The notes under the pieces were generated by a model, which saw nothing but the letters and a program-made list of their open reading frames with translations, did no database searches and was not told where the DNA came from. From contig CM048848.1 in NCBI GenBank assembly GCA_026545225.1, positions 20,872,806 to 20,936,805 of the forward strand: a stretch of 64,000 nucleotides of DNA, in the 5' to 3' direction. Every line of letters begins with the position of its first letter. The stretch's first letter is position 1. The stretch is from Cornus controversa. Taxonomy: Eukaryota; Streptophyta; Magnoliopsida; Cornales; Cornaceae. Of the stretch, positions 9,966-21,716 are shown piece by piece. The position numbers and the translations under genes were made by a program.

Positions 9966-10280
9966 TTTTTTTTTCCTTTTTTAAGCTAACAAATATCACA
10001 CGCAGTCGTTTGCTTCTATGAGAAGTTAACCTAAAACTTTAAAAAACAACATGGCAACAAGGAAATTATTTGTCTAAGAAAATTGACAGTTCCATGTATT
10101 ATGCCAAATGCGCATCAAGGACAACATTTTACTAGAAGTCCTACTAGGCAACACCAATTAAAGAAACTCAGTTATAAGCAACAAGCAATTACAGAAGTAA
10201 CGTAAATGAAAAAGCCAAAGCTTCAATCTCACAATATTAGCTATGCTTGTGAGTGTGGCTAGTGGTAAAACACTAGACTA
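9966..10280. other. intergenic, begins with a T-rich run
   Basis: A poly-T/pyrimidine tract (9966-9980) directly abuts the 9774-9965 repeat, as expected for the tail of a minus-strand retroposed copy, but I recognised no element body. No ORF is supported. Confidence 0.3.
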
Positions 10281-10665
10281 ATAAAGTGAAGGACTAGTAT
10301 TGCATTTATTAAAAGCCAGGGCCAACAAAAGTTGATCATCATAATTTCACCAAAAGTATTTCATACAAATTCAACTATGATAGAACACAAATATTAAGTA
10401 TTACATAAAGATTAAACTCAGCACAACAAATTTGCATAAAAGATTTGAAATTAATGTCTCCACATTAAAGGCTTTTTAAAAATGTCTCCTTTTATTCCAA
10501 ACAGAGAGCTTAGACAAGATAGAAAACTGGTATGACCAAGATAACTTTTAAAAGGTCAAAACATCATTGTAGTATAAGTTCATACCAGAGCAAATATTGA
10601 TAATTTTTACATAATGAACTAAAAATGAATGAATTTCTGTAAATAGTGGATGACATCATCATGAC
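10281..10665 (+). repeat. dispersed direct repeat (partner 19262-19660)
   Basis: About 385 bp from ATAAAGTGAAGGACTAGTAT to GGATGACATCATCATGAC, nearly identical to 19262-19660. The partner carries an extra 18 bp after GGCTTTTTAA. Non-coding. Sequence outside both ends differs between the copies. Confidence 0.9.
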
Positions 10666-10955
10666 GTCATCAATAATAATGTCATAATGATGTTACATCC
10701 CACTGACATAAACTTATTGGGAAACAAAAAGGTGATGATAAAAGAAGAAGAAAAAAATACCAGACAAACAGAACTATAAAAAATATATTTCTGTTAAAAT
10801 AAACTGAGACAACATTATATCAAATTGAATCACCAAGCAAAGACTGATGCATCCAAAAGCTTATAATAGAATTATTCTAATAAAAATTGTCAAAGGCCAG
10901 TAACTTAAACAATACTAATGCCCTTACAGAAAACCTAAAATTTTGCTATACAAAA
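10666..10955. other. intergenic flank of the gypsy element
   Basis: ATGACGTCAT (10661-10670) is a perfect palindrome followed by further TGACGTCA-like and TCATAATGATG text. Otherwise AT-rich with no ORF. The last five bases CAAAA (10951-10955) are the target duplication of the element that follows. Confidence 0.5.
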
Positions 10956-11592
10956 TGATGCAGGAGCATCCGAGTTAGATGATGCTGAGCTGTCAGACGA
11001 CACGTTGATGGCACTGAAATATCTTGAGTTGGCAGATCAGCGTAAAGATAGTAGGAAACCGTGACCTTGTCACTAATTACGGTATTTTTGGATGCGCTTC
11101 AGTATTTTGACCATAACTTTGGCTACATGTGTCAGAATCGCCTTTATGACCACAATTCGGAAAGCTTGGTTCAGCGCGCACGTCATGGAGACCAAGCTAA
11201 AGCTGGGTGTGTATTTTTTCAAGGCCAAAATCCACTATTTTCCCCTCCGAATCCCTAATTCTAATTATTTCTTTCCTTTTTTAGTAATATTTATTTTGTT
11301 GATTAGGAAGAGATTCTAGGCTTGATTTGGGCCAAATTTCTAGCAACTTGCTTCTTTTATTTCGTATTTTATTTTGGCACGAATATTAGGTTTTTGCTAT
11401 TTTAGTAATGTTGACGAAGTTCAGCTATATAACCCGGCTTGTGGGTTGATTCAAATGTACTTTTGATTTTGAATAATAATATTGAATACCAGAGACTTTT
11501 CTCTGAGTTTTTTGGGCAATTCTCGTGCTTTCTTTCTGTTTATTTTCTGTTGCCCCTAGCCTACAGAATAATCACTATTCTGTCCAGCGTCA
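10956..11592 (+). repeat. 5' LTR of the gypsy element
   Basis: 637 bp, TG...CA ends. The first 110 bp read in frame as the C-terminal tail of the polyprotein, mirroring the 3' LTR where the ORF really ends. GCTATATAACCCGG (about 11424-11437) is the likely TATA box. It differs from the 3' LTR by a few percent by eye. Confidence 0.93.
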
Positions 11593-11594
11593 GT

Positions 11595-11606
11595 TGGTAT
11601 CAGAGC
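11595..11606 (+). other. primer-binding site, initiator-Met tRNA
   Basis: TGGTATCAGAGC lies two bases (GT) after the LTR end and matches the standard plant retrotransposon primer site complementary to initiator-methionine tRNA. Confidence 0.92.
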
Positions 11607-11796
11607 TTTCAGCATCTTCCTGGGTGAGATTTCATCAGTTTTCATGGCTGGTGGTTGTGGTCGTCGTGGGCAAGTTCCGAACGAGGAAGTCCCACACTGT
11701 GATCGTAGTGTTCAGGATTTGATGATTGAGGATTTACAGAGCTAAGTTGTAGAGTTAACCCAGCGTCTAACGGCGCAAACTATCAGTGACCGTGAG

Positions 11797-12570
11797 GTGG
11801 AAGATCACGAATCCGATTCCAGTTCCGACAACCCGTTTCACAATCGTGCTCGATTTTGGGGGCACCGTGGTCGGGAGGAAATTCATGGAGACCTCGATTT
11901 TAGAGTGGATCTGCCCGAGTTTTCTGGTACATTACAAGTCGAAGGATTTGTCGATTGGATGAACGAAGTGGAGCGTATATTTGAATATAAAGAAGTCCCA
12001 GATCGTGTCAAGGTGAAACTGGTTGCCATCAAACTCAAAGGCAGAGCCTTTGCATGGTGGGAGCAGTTGAGGCGATCACGAGATAGGTAGAGTAAGGCCA
12101 AGATCACTGATTGGGAGAAGATGAAGGGTCACTTCCTTCCTTTCGGCTACATTCAAACCCTATTTCAGCAACTTCAGTCGTTGAGGCAAGGAACGAGATC
12201 GGTTGATGATTAAACAGAGGAGTTCTATCAATTGATAGCGTGGAATGATTTATCTGAGACAGAAGAGCAGACGGTGGCGCGGTATTTGGGAGGATTACGG
12301 CAGCACCTGCAAAATATCCTCAGCCTTCACTCGCTTTGGACTGTTTCTGAAGCATACCAACGCGCACTTGCTGTGGAAAAATAGTAGAATCGGAGGCCAG
12401 TGATCAGGAGCGATCAAAATAACCGGCCAGTTCGACCTCAAGAACCCCTGTCCAGCCGACACCACAGGGTAATTCTCACTCGAACATTAAATGTTTCAGA
12501 TGTGGTGAACAGGGACACAGAGCGAATGAGTGTAGGAAGCCTGCTAGTCAGAGCGGCAAAAATTTCCTGA
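11797..12570 (+). pseudogene. gag remnant with CCHC zinc knuckle
   Basis: The capsid-like part encodes LPEFSGTLQVEGFVDWMNEV, ERIFEYKEVPD and LKGRAFAWWEQL, the core of the plant retrotransposon gag domain that packages element RNA in cytoplasmic particles. The zinc knuckle CFRCGEQGHRANEC (12492-12533) is intact but in a different frame, so one frameshift lies between about 12385 and 12490. In-frame stops occur at 12088 (TAG), 12211 (TAA) and 12382 (TAG TAG). The first ATG used here (11797) is a guess; upstream codons from the 11640s may belong to the original ORF. Confidence 0.88.
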
Positions 12571-15500
12571 ATGAGGAAGACGTGGTAGACGAAACTAAGG
12601 AGCCTGAAGAGCCTATGTATGATGATGATAAAGATGGAGATGTGCTGTATGGAGATGGCCATGAGAATTTGGTCATTCGTAAGAGTCTACTGACTCCTAG
12701 GGGTGATTCAGGAGATGATTGGTTGAGAACCAATATTTTTCACACGACCTGCACAGTTGTAGATAAAGTCTACAAGATGATCATTAACAGTGGCAATTGT
12801 GAGAACGTAGTGTCTGAAGAGGCTGTCCAGAAATTGCAGTTGAAGACAGATCGTCATCCCAACCTGTACAAATTATCATGGCTGAATAAAGGGAGTGAGG
12901 TAAAGGTGGATAGGAGATGCCTAGTGTCTTTCTCAATTGGCAAGAAATATTTTGATAATGCTTGGTGTGATGTTGTGGCTATGGATGCTTGTCATGTACT
13001 GTTAGGCAAGCCTTGGCAGTATGATCGCAGTGTTACTCATGACGAGCGAAAGAACACATATTCCCTTAACATCAAGGGGAAGAAGATTGTGTTGGCTCCT
13101 CGTCGGGAAGGAGCCAGTCCTACCCCAGTAGCCAAAACTACTAACCTGCTTTCTATGTCCAGGTTTTTAACTGAGATTGAGCATGGGGACGTGGTCTATG
13201 CTCTGCTGCCTTGTGGGAATAGGGCAACGGACGTGAACGAGAATCCAGACTTACCAGCAGAGGTGCACTAACTGCTAACAGAGTTTTCTGACCTGATGCC
13301 AGAGGATCTTCCTCCTGGGCTACCGCCTATGAGGGATATTCAGCATCAGATTGACCTTGTTCTGGGGTCCAGTTTGCCTAATCGACTGGCATATCACCTC
13401 AGTCCCAAGGAATCTGAGGAGTTACAGCGGCAGGTGGTAGAGTTGCTGGAGAGGGGCTACATCCGTGAGAGTTTGAGCCCATGTGCAGTTCCTACTCTGC
13501 TAGTGCCGAAGAAAGATAGCTCTTGGCGTATGTGTGTTGATAGCCAAGCAATCAACAGGATTACAGTGAAGTATAGGTTTCCAATTCCCCGTCTGGATGA
13601 TATGTTAGACCAGCTGTCCAATTCTAAAGTCTTCTTAAAAATTGACCTTAAAAGCGGCTACCACCAGATCAGAATAAGGCCTGGGGATGAGTGGAAGACA
13701 GCGTTTAAGACGCAGCATGGGTTGTATGAGTGGATAGTCATGCCTTTTGGGCTGTCTAATGCGCCTAGCACATTTATGAGGTTTATGCATCAGGTTTTAC
13801 GGCCTTTTATGGGGAGATTCATCGTAGTTTACTTCGATGACATCCTCATCTATAGCTCAACATGGACGTCACACTCTGATCACCTCCGTGCTGTCTTTGA
13901 TATGTTGAGGACAGAGCACCTGTTCGTCAATCAGAAGAAGTGTGCTTTCTTCACTACTTCTGTAACTTTTTAGGGTTTTGTGGTGTCTACTGATGGTGTT
14001 CATACAGATCCATCGAAGATAGACGCAGTTTTGGAGTGGCCCAAACTGAAAACCTTGCACGATGTCCGAAGTTTCCATGGATTGGCATCTTTCTACCGTC
14101 GGTTCATTAGAAACTTCAGCACTCTGATTGCTCCCGTCACAGAGTGACTCAAGGGACGTGATTTCTATTGGTCCGAGGAGGCAGAGGCCAATTTTTATCT
14201 GGTCAAGCAGAAGATGCCAGAGGCACCAATTTTGGCACTTCCCGACTTTGAGAAGGTGTTTAAGGTAAATTATGATGCATCTGGGGTGGGCATTGGTGGT
14301 GTTCTGAGTCAGGAGGGGCGTCCAATAGCTTTTTTCAGTGAGAAGCTATCAGGATCAAAGAAAACTTATTCCACCTATGATCTAGAGTTTTATGCCATCA
14401 TTCAGTCCCTAAAGCATTGGCATCATTACCTAATACAGAGGGAATTCATTCTCCTCACTGATCATGAGGCCTTGAAATACATCAATGGCCAGCACAAGCT
14501 GAGTAAATGGTATGCCAAGTGGGTGGCATACTTGCAAGAGTTCACATTTGCACTGAGGCACCAGGCAGGGAGTTTGAACCGTGTTGCAGATGCACTGAGC
14601 CATCGTACGTTGCTCCTCACTACCATGAGCACCAGAGTTGCAGGTTTCGATACATTCTCTGATATGTATGCTGCAGATCCTTCCTTCGGGAGGATAATTC
14701 AGGAGGTAACTAATGGTCAACGCCATGATTTTATTTTGCACAATGGTTACCTATTTCATGGATTAAAGTTGTACATCCCATATTGTTCACTAAGGCAATA
14801 GATTATTAGTGAACTTCATAACGAGGGTCATTTTGGGCGAGACAAGACGTTGGGTCTGATCTCTTCCAGCTATTATTGGCCCAAGTTAACCAGTGACGTG
14901 GCTCATTATGTGGAGCGTTGTTATGTGTGTCAGCGGTTCAAGGGAGTTCTCACTAATGCGGGCCTGTACACACCTTTATCGGTCCTTGAAGCTCCTTGGC
15001 TTGATGTCAGTATGGACTTTGTGTTAGGCTTACCTCGTACCCAACGGGCCGTGGATTCTATTTTTGTTGTGGTCGACCGATTTTCCAAGATGGCCCATTT
15101 TGTTGCTTGTAGGAAAACAATGGATGTTGCCCAGGTCGCCCATCTTTACTTCAAGGAGATTGTGCGTTTACATGGTGTTCCCCAATCCATTACCTCATAT
15201 CGTGATACCAAGTTCATGAGTCAATTCTGGAAGAGTCTATGGAAGAAACTGGGAACAAAGTTCAATTTTAGCAGCGCCTACCATCGTCAGACAGAGGTGG
15301 TGAATCGGAGTTTGGGGAACCTTTTGAGGAGTTTGGCAGGAACTAAACCAAAGTAGTGGGATTTGGCATTACCTCAAGCAGAATTTGCTTATAACAGGTC
15401 GAAGAACAAATCAATAGGAATGAGCCCATTTGAGATTGTCTATGGTCAGAACCCATCTGGGGTGCTTGACTTAGCCCCTATTCCGCGCGTGGGTCGTTTC

Positions 15501-15989
15501 AATCGCAAAGCAGATGAGATGGTAGAACATCTTCGAGGTATCCATGAGCAGGTCAAGCTGGCCATTCACGAGAGTAATGCCAAGTACAAGGTTCAGGCTG
15601 ACAGCCACCGTCGTCAAGTACTTTTTTACGTTGGTGATTTTGTTTAGGCGGTATTAACTCGTGATCGTTTCCCTGTTGGAGAGTATAACAAGCTAAAGGA
15701 GCGAAAGATTGGTCCTTGTGAGATCCTGCAGAAGATCAATGATAACGCCTACAGACTACGCCTCCCCAGTCATTTGAGGACTTCTAACGTCTTTAATGTG
15801 AAACATCTGAGTCCTTATTTTATGGATTCTGATGAAGCTGCAGTAAACTCGAGGACGAGTTCTTTCCAACCCGAGGTAACTGATGCAGGAGCATCCGAGT
15901 CAGATGATGCTGAGCTGTCAGACGACACGTTGATGGCACTGAAATATCTTGAGTTGGCAGATCAGCGTAAAGATGGCAGAAAACCGTGA
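12571..15989 (+). pseudogene. pol remnant: protease, RT, RNase H, integrase
   Basis: One frame runs from the zinc knuckle to TGA 15987 with six stops at 13269, 13971, 14145, 14799, 15354 and 15645 and no frameshift. The protease site reads INSGNCENV, so the catalytic Asp (DSG) is now Asn (12786-12788). RT keeps [28 protein letters not shown] and the catalytic YFDD (13830-13841). RNase H keeps YDASGVGIGGVL and LTDHEALKY. Integrase keeps a zinc-binding HNEGHFGRDKT...CYVCQ, but the second catalytic Asp is replaced (SYRDTKF for SDRD) and four residues are missing before the Glu region. A GPY/F-like module (KIGPCEILQKI) follows, and the tail extends about 110 bp into the 3' LTR. Confidence 0.92.
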
Positions 15990-16516
15990 CCTTGTCACTA
16001 ATTAGGGTATTTTTGGATGCGCTTTAGTATTTTGGCCATAACTTTGGCTACAGATGTCAAATCGCCTTTATGACCACAATTTGAAAAGCTTGGTTCAGCG
16101 CGCACGTCGTGGGCACCAAGCTAAAGCTGGGTGTGTATTTTTTCGAGGCCAAAATCCATTGTTTTTCCCTCCATATTCCTAATTCAAGTTATTTCTTTCC
16201 TTTTTTAGTAATATTTATGTTGTTGATTAGGAAGAGATTCTGGGCTTGATTTGGGCCAGATTTCTAGCAATTTCCTTCTTTTATTTTTTATTTTATTTTG
16301 GCACGAATATTAGGTTTTTTCTATTTTTGGTAATGTTGACAAAGTTCAACTATATAACCCGGCTTGTGGGTTGATTCGAATGTACTTTTGATTTTGAATA
16401 ATAATATTGAATACCAGAGACTTTTCTCTGAGTTTTTGGGCAATTCTCATGCTTTCTTTCTGTTTATTTTCTGTTGCCCCTAGCCTACAGAATAATCATT
16501 ATTCTGTCCAGCATCA
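15881..16516 (+). repeat. 3' LTR of the gypsy element
   Basis: 636 bp with TG...CA ends, matching 10956-11592. The preceding CCGAGGTAAC is a weak remnant of the polypurine tract. The polyprotein frame continues into this LTR and stops at 15987-15989. Confidence 0.93.
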
Positions 16517-17289
16517 CAAAACCCATTAAAATGCTAATAACCTCAACCAAAACCCTATGACTTAGAAGACTTCATTTCAGCCAACACTAGAAGACTTCAT
16601 TTCAGACAACATTATCCGTTCCACGAATTTCGGCCATGACCAATGCCCAATGCCCCACTAGCTGAGTTTTATGAATTTATATTGAGACTTATATTATAAA
16701 TAAAAATATATTATAGATTTATTTATATATTTATTTTCCTACAATTGATTTGCCATGCACCTCCCAAAACCGAACTTCTTGTTGGGACTGCCCTGCCAGT
16801 AGATGTTAACAAACTGATTCCTGCAGGCATACAAAGTAACCCTGCAAACAACTACTTCGCCAGTGGCCAAAGCAATGGCAATTTCATCACAGTACGTATT
16901 CCATATAGTGATTATTGTTATTATTTAAGAGTAAAACAAAACTTACTATCTTTGTAATGCCAATCAAGTAAGGTTTTAGACTTTTATTCTGTGTGTGTAT
17001 AGTGTTTCAGTTAGGTTTCCCTAACCCTTTTACATGTCATGTATGTGAATCAAAAATTTAGACTTGCAACTCTAGATTTTATGTGCTTATTTTTTCAAAT
17101 CTTTGTGCAATTAATTTATTTCTCTTAATTAATTTTCTTCTATGAGCAACCTTAATTGGAAGTAATAAGTTCCATTTTTGGAAGGTTTAGAAAATGTATA
17201 GTAACGAATATGGACCTATCGTTTCTTTTTGTTTTCATTCTTTTTGTTTTCTTATACTGAACCCGATGCAGAGCACTGAATATCACACA
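16517..17289. other. intergenic with a coding-like exon fragment
   Basis: Positions 16562-16610 contain AGAAGACTTCATTTCAG twice about 29 bp apart. From 16746 to 16890 an open stretch (CHAPPKTELLVGTALPVDVN, then Asn/Gly/Ser-rich) ends at GTACGT, a fair splice donor, and looks like a real exon, but no clear acceptor precedes it and I do not recognise the family. The rest is AT-rich. Confidence 0.3.
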
Positions 17290-18172
17290 CCTTTCATTCG
17301 CTATGATGTACTCAAGTTTTATAATGGTGACCTTAATTCAGCTAGTGTCCTCAAAACAGCCCTTGATACCTTCACAAATTTCTTTGGGCTCATACCAAAC
17401 CTCTCCAAAAGCAACCTCTTTTTCTGCAGTGTCAATGCTTTGGTTAAACAATCCATCTTAAACCTTTTTGAGTTTCCTTGTGGCACCTTACCTCATTACA
17501 TCAAATCTCTCTGCTGCCGACTGCAAATCCCTTATGGTTAAAATGCTCTTTAAAATCACCAACTGGTCAAATAGGGCACACTCCTTTGCAAGCAGACTCC
17601 AACTCATCCAATCCACCCTCTGTAGCATCCATATTTTCTGAACTAACATCATGATCCTTCCTGCCAAATTCATCCAAAATATGACTGCCATTTTACAGAA
17701 ATTCCTCTGGTCTTGCCCTTCATGAATAAATACAGAGCAAAAGTTCAGTGGGAACAAATATGCAATCCAAAGAAAAGTGGAGGACTCGGTATCCTTGATC
17801 TCAGCATCTGGAACAAACAGCTATTCTACGACATATATGGTACCTCTTCTCATGCCAATCAAACAGCATTTGGAAAGACTGGGTATGTAAATAACTTATC
17901 AAGAAAAGAAGCTTATGGGACCTGAAGATACCAAACAATTCATCTTTGTTATGGAGAAAACGACTTCAAGTGAGAACAACAGCTCAATCTATGATTTGTC
18001 ACAAAACCAACAATGGATAATCCACCGTGATCTTCTTCAATAATTGGCTACCATGTGGCCCATTGAACAAGATATTGTTACTTGAACTCAGATTTAGATG
18101 GAACACCAATAAATATGACAAAGTTGAGTCAGTAATCTCAAATGGCCAATGGTTATGACCGAGGAACATAAC
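17290..18172 (+). pseudogene. LINE remnant (RT C-terminal part)
   Basis: 17296-17500 encodes an RT stretch (SASVLKTALDTFTNFFGLIP, NLSKSNLFF) equivalent to the start of the LINE at 703. Further on, 17540-17640 carries ITNWSNRAHSFASRLQLIQS and 17713-17850 encodes NPKKSGGLGILDLSIWNKQL, typical of plant LINE sequence after RT. Frameshifts and stops separate them. The fragment is cut at 18172 by an Athila-type LTR; no poly-A is present. It is a different, more diverged copy from the LINE at 685. Confidence 0.75.
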
Positions 18173-19256
18173 TGATCGGCGTTGAATGTTACGCATTCTA
18201 GCCTCTTAACTTGCATATTCTATTCTCTTAGTGATAGATTATTTTATTATTTTACTTCATTTTAGTATTTTCTGTATTTTTAGGATCTTAATGATTATTT
18301 CAGTTAAAACCATGATTTTGGGCTTTTAAAGATAACATGCAAGAGGGTTAAATGAAGTCTACATCAAAGGGATTCATTCAACTCTATAATTTAACTCAAA
18401 TCAGTCCAAAGAAGAGGTCCAAGAGAATTACAGCTGCTTAAGGAGGTTACGGGCCCGAAGCCCAATTCTGTGCTAAATATAGTTTTAATCCCGTTTTGGA
18501 AAACGGACTAGAAGTCTTAATATTTCTGAGCCTCAAATGGACTTAATTTTTGCAAGAGTTGAATGAAATTCAATTCTGGACACTTTTGTATTTCATGAAA
18601 ATTCTGTGAATCGGACTTCCAGTGGATCAAAAGTTGGGCCGAACATCAGCAGAAAAACCAACCTGTTTAGTGCTACGGGAAAACCTAATTAATTTCTAAT
18701 TGGATTAGGACTTTCATGTATTTTCTTGGTGCATAAAGTAACGAATGAGCAGCTATTTTGGGGGAGATTAGAGAGCTTTTGGACACCATTGAAGACATAA
18801 TTTGTAGAGCTTTGGAGTAGAGAACCATTAGAGAACGAAGTATTGCACATATTTCATGAAGATGATGCCTTCTTTCTCAACCGTTGAAGTTTCTTCTTCT
18901 ACCATGAGCGGCTAGTTCATCCACTAGGATTTTGATGTAGCCCTAACTAAGCATTAATGGTTTGATTGTTTTAACTATTGAGAATTTTTGTAAACATGCA
19001 TAGATTGTGTAATTTAGAGGATTCTTATTATAGAATTGAACTACAAAAGTATTATAAATTTAGTTTCAATGATTTCTTATCTTGTCTTAAATACTTGATT
19101 GTTTTTATTGAACTCGTCCCTCTTATTTTCTCTGATCATGAGAGTGATTATTACACAATAGTTTTCATTGAATATATCATTAAAAGCTTTGATGGATTAT
19201 GCCTAGAAAAAATGGACCATTTAATAGTTTTCATTGAATTTAATTTTGAGGGGCAT
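18173..19256 (+). mobile_element. truncated Athila-type LTR
   Basis: Starts TGATCGGCGTTGAATG and follows the LTR of the Athila-like element (41046) for about 1.08 kb, with many differences (CTCTTAACTTGCATATTC, ACAGCTGCTTAAG, GAGCGGCTAGTTCATCCACT). It stops around GATTATGCCTAGAAAAAATGGACC, losing the last 400 bp or so of the LTR, and abuts the 19262 repeat. It is the oldest-looking Athila LTR in the window. Confidence 0.85.
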
Positions 19257-19261
19257 GACAA

Positions 19262-19660
19262 ATAAAGTGAAGGACTAGTATTGCATTTATTAAAAGCGAG
19301 GGCCAACAAAAGTTGATCATCATAATTTCACCAAAAGTATTTCATACAAATTCAACTATGAAAGAACACAAATATTAAGTATTACATAAAGATTAAACTC
19401 AGCACAACAAATTTGCATAAAAGATTTGAAATTAATGTCTCCACAATAAAGGCTTTTTAAGCTCTTCAATAAATGAAATGTCTCCTTTTATTCCAAACAG
19501 AGAGCTTAGACAAGATAGCAAACTGGTATGACCAAGTTAACTTTAAAAGGTCAAAACATTATTGTAGTATAAGTTCATACCAGAGCAAATATTGATAATT
19601 TTTAAATAATCAACCAAAAATGAATGAATTTTTGTGAGTAGGGGATGACATCATCATGAC
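19262..19660 (+). repeat. dispersed direct repeat (partner 10281-10665)
   Basis: About 399 bp, matching the 10281 copy apart from scattered substitutions and an 18-bp extra segment near 19460. It is bounded by a truncated Athila LTR on the left and by TGTTAGAAATTAAACTTG, possibly an LTR start, on the right. Confidence 0.9.
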
Positions 19661-19748
19661 TGTTAGAAATTAAACTTGAATAAATTAATTGTTATTATGT
19701 TAGTAGTTGTTATTGTGTTAGTGGAAGACATGGGATAGTTGTGTTAGT

Positions 19749-20375
19749 CACTACAAGAAAATTAGTCTTTTAAGACAGGCCAAAACTGCCTTAAATGACT
19801 TTTTAAGGCGCTCCATGGCCTGTCATCTATTAAGGCGTTATGATTACTACGTTTTTTTAAAGGCAAGCGAAAATTTTTTAATGGCGGTTAGAAACTGCAT
19901 TTAATAATTTCAGAAATGCTTTTAAAATAATGTTTCAAGGCGATTATTTAGTGTCTTAAAACTTTCATTATTCAAGGTGGTCGTTACACGTCATAGAAGT
20001 GTAATTATTTAGGGCGGTCAATTATTGCCTTAGAATCTCAATTATTAATGGCGGTTAGTTTCCGCCTTAAAATCTCAATTATTTAGGAGGGATTTTGCTC
20101 ACCTTAAAAGCCAAACCACATAATATTAAGGGTGGCTTTGGCCCGCCTTAAAAGATTAGCCTCATATTATTAAGGGCGGCCTTTGTCCGCCTTATAAGGT
20201 TTATTGTTTTTTTTGAAATATTCCTTTTTCTAATACTTTCATCCCCATTCCAAAAACCTATGAATTTTATCCCCAATCCAAAAACCTGTGATGCCATACA
20301 ATACCAACATCCAATTTGCATCCGAAGCTAACACATTCAAATGAAAGTCAACCCAAAAACACAATATGAATGACT
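19749..20375 (+). mobile_element. CACTA (En/Spm-type) transposon terminus with subterminal repeats
   Basis: CACTACAAGAAAATTAG at 19749 is the classic plant CACTA terminal inverted repeat. About 450 bp of subterminal sequence follow, with repeated words of the form TTAAGGCGG and CCGCCTTAAAA in both orientations, the type of site bound by CACTA transposases. No transposase ORF is visible and the other terminus (TTTTCTTGTAGTG) was not found downstream. A Sirevirus solo LTR is inserted at 20376. Confidence 0.85.
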
Positions 20376-21561
20376 TGTGAGTTGCGCGGTGCAGAAGCGG
20401 TTGCGAAAGTTATTTTAGAACCTAGAGGGGGGGTGAATAGGATCACTTGCTCGTTTGCTTAATTTTTAATTAATTCAATTCTAAGTCTAATTAATCAAAT
20501 AATTAAAACAAGCAAATAAATAAAGTGCAAGTAAAGGAAAGAATGCACCACATATACGTGGAAACCTAAAACGGAAAAAACCACGGAGGGAGGTGGCACA
20601 CCTCAGGAAAATAATTCACTATGAAGAAGCAAAGTACAACAGACTCTGTTTCAGTCTCACACCCCTCTTCACTTTGTCAAGGATCTGATGCGGAACACCT
20701 CAGGCTTATGATTGCGACAACACGTCCAACTGCTGTAGACTTTCGACTAACATCACAACCCTTACAGAAAGGTTGCTGGAAGAACCAAAATACTCAACAA
20801 GTATTTTGTTCCCTTCGTAATGCAATCTGGTCACCTTTCTTCCTCAACAAGCAAGCAAGCGAAGAACCATCAATCCAATGTTCTGATCAGCAAATAGATT
20901 TGATACAGTCTTTGAGCAGCTAATTAGAAGTAGAACACCATCCTAAATATCACTCGTGAAGTATGGATGTGTGTTCTTAAAAATATAAAGCCCTAATTAT
21001 ATTGTATATACTTTCTCTCTCTAAAAATATTAATTTTTCAGGGCACTATAGTAGAGAAAATATGAATACATATATATAGGCAAAGAAGTCCTAATTATAC
21101 TTGGAAAAGAAGTTGAATACCAAAATAGAAGTCTCCTAGAAGTTTCAAACTCAATAGGAATCAGAATTTCAGTCAAAAGTTGTTTCCTATTTGGAACATG
21201 CTAAGTGGGACCGGTGCCAAAAAAATAGAACTAGTGGGACTTCGTAAAAACCTGTAGAAATCAAACTGCCGAGAAAAGTTGGACCGGTCCTAAATATTGG
21301 GGACCGATCCTACTTTGAAAAACCCTAATATTTTCATGAAAACCCTGATTTTTCAAAATAGGCTCGGAACTAAAAAGTGCAAAGTGTCCTCACCATACTT
21401 ACCTGTACTATATGGTGTTCTAACTGATTTGTCGGCTTTCGTGCACTTAAGTGTCCGCTCGAAGTTGTCAATGATCGATACAAAGAATAATCCAAAAATT
21501 ACAACTCGATCAATCAGGTTTTGATCATCGAAATATGCCAATTACAAATTTATATCTCACA
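20376..21561 (-). mobile_element. solo LTR of the Sirevirus-like family
   Basis: 1186 bp from TGTGAGTTGCGCGG to ATATCTCACA with a 6-bp terminal inverted repeat, flanked by TGACT on both sides (20371-20375, 21562-21566). It aligns throughout with the LTRs at 56123 and 61587, which are read on the minus strand. Self-complementary GGACCGGTCC-type words lie at about 21208-21310, and the TATA-like ATATATATAG (minus-strand use) at about 21068-21077. A solo LTR with intact target duplication indicates LTR-LTR recombination. Confidence 0.93.
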
Positions 21562-21716
21562 TGACTTTCATCTCAACCTAAAAGTAAGTGCTTCAATACA
21601 ATATCAATATCGAATTTGCATCCCTTCAAAGCTAGCACATTCAAATGATTTAGCATGCTTAAAAATTACAACCATTAACAAATATTTCTAGATACAGTGA
21701 ACATTTAAAAGACATT

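Larger units (their letters stand above)
10956..16516 (+). mobile_element. complete Ty3/gypsy LTR retrotransposon, decayed, 5561 bp
   Basis: LTRs of 637 bp (10956-11592) and 636 bp (15881-16516) begin TGATGCAGGAGCATCC and end in CA. CAAAA flanks both sides (10951-10955, 16517-16521). A tRNA-iMet primer site follows the 5' LTR. Internal order is gag with zinc knuckle, protease, reverse transcriptase, RNase H, integrase and a GPY/F-type C-terminal module, which is the Ty3/gypsy order. I saw no chromodomain. Nine or so premature stops and one frameshift make it non-autonomous. A solo LTR of the same family is at 38372-38960. Confidence 0.95.
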
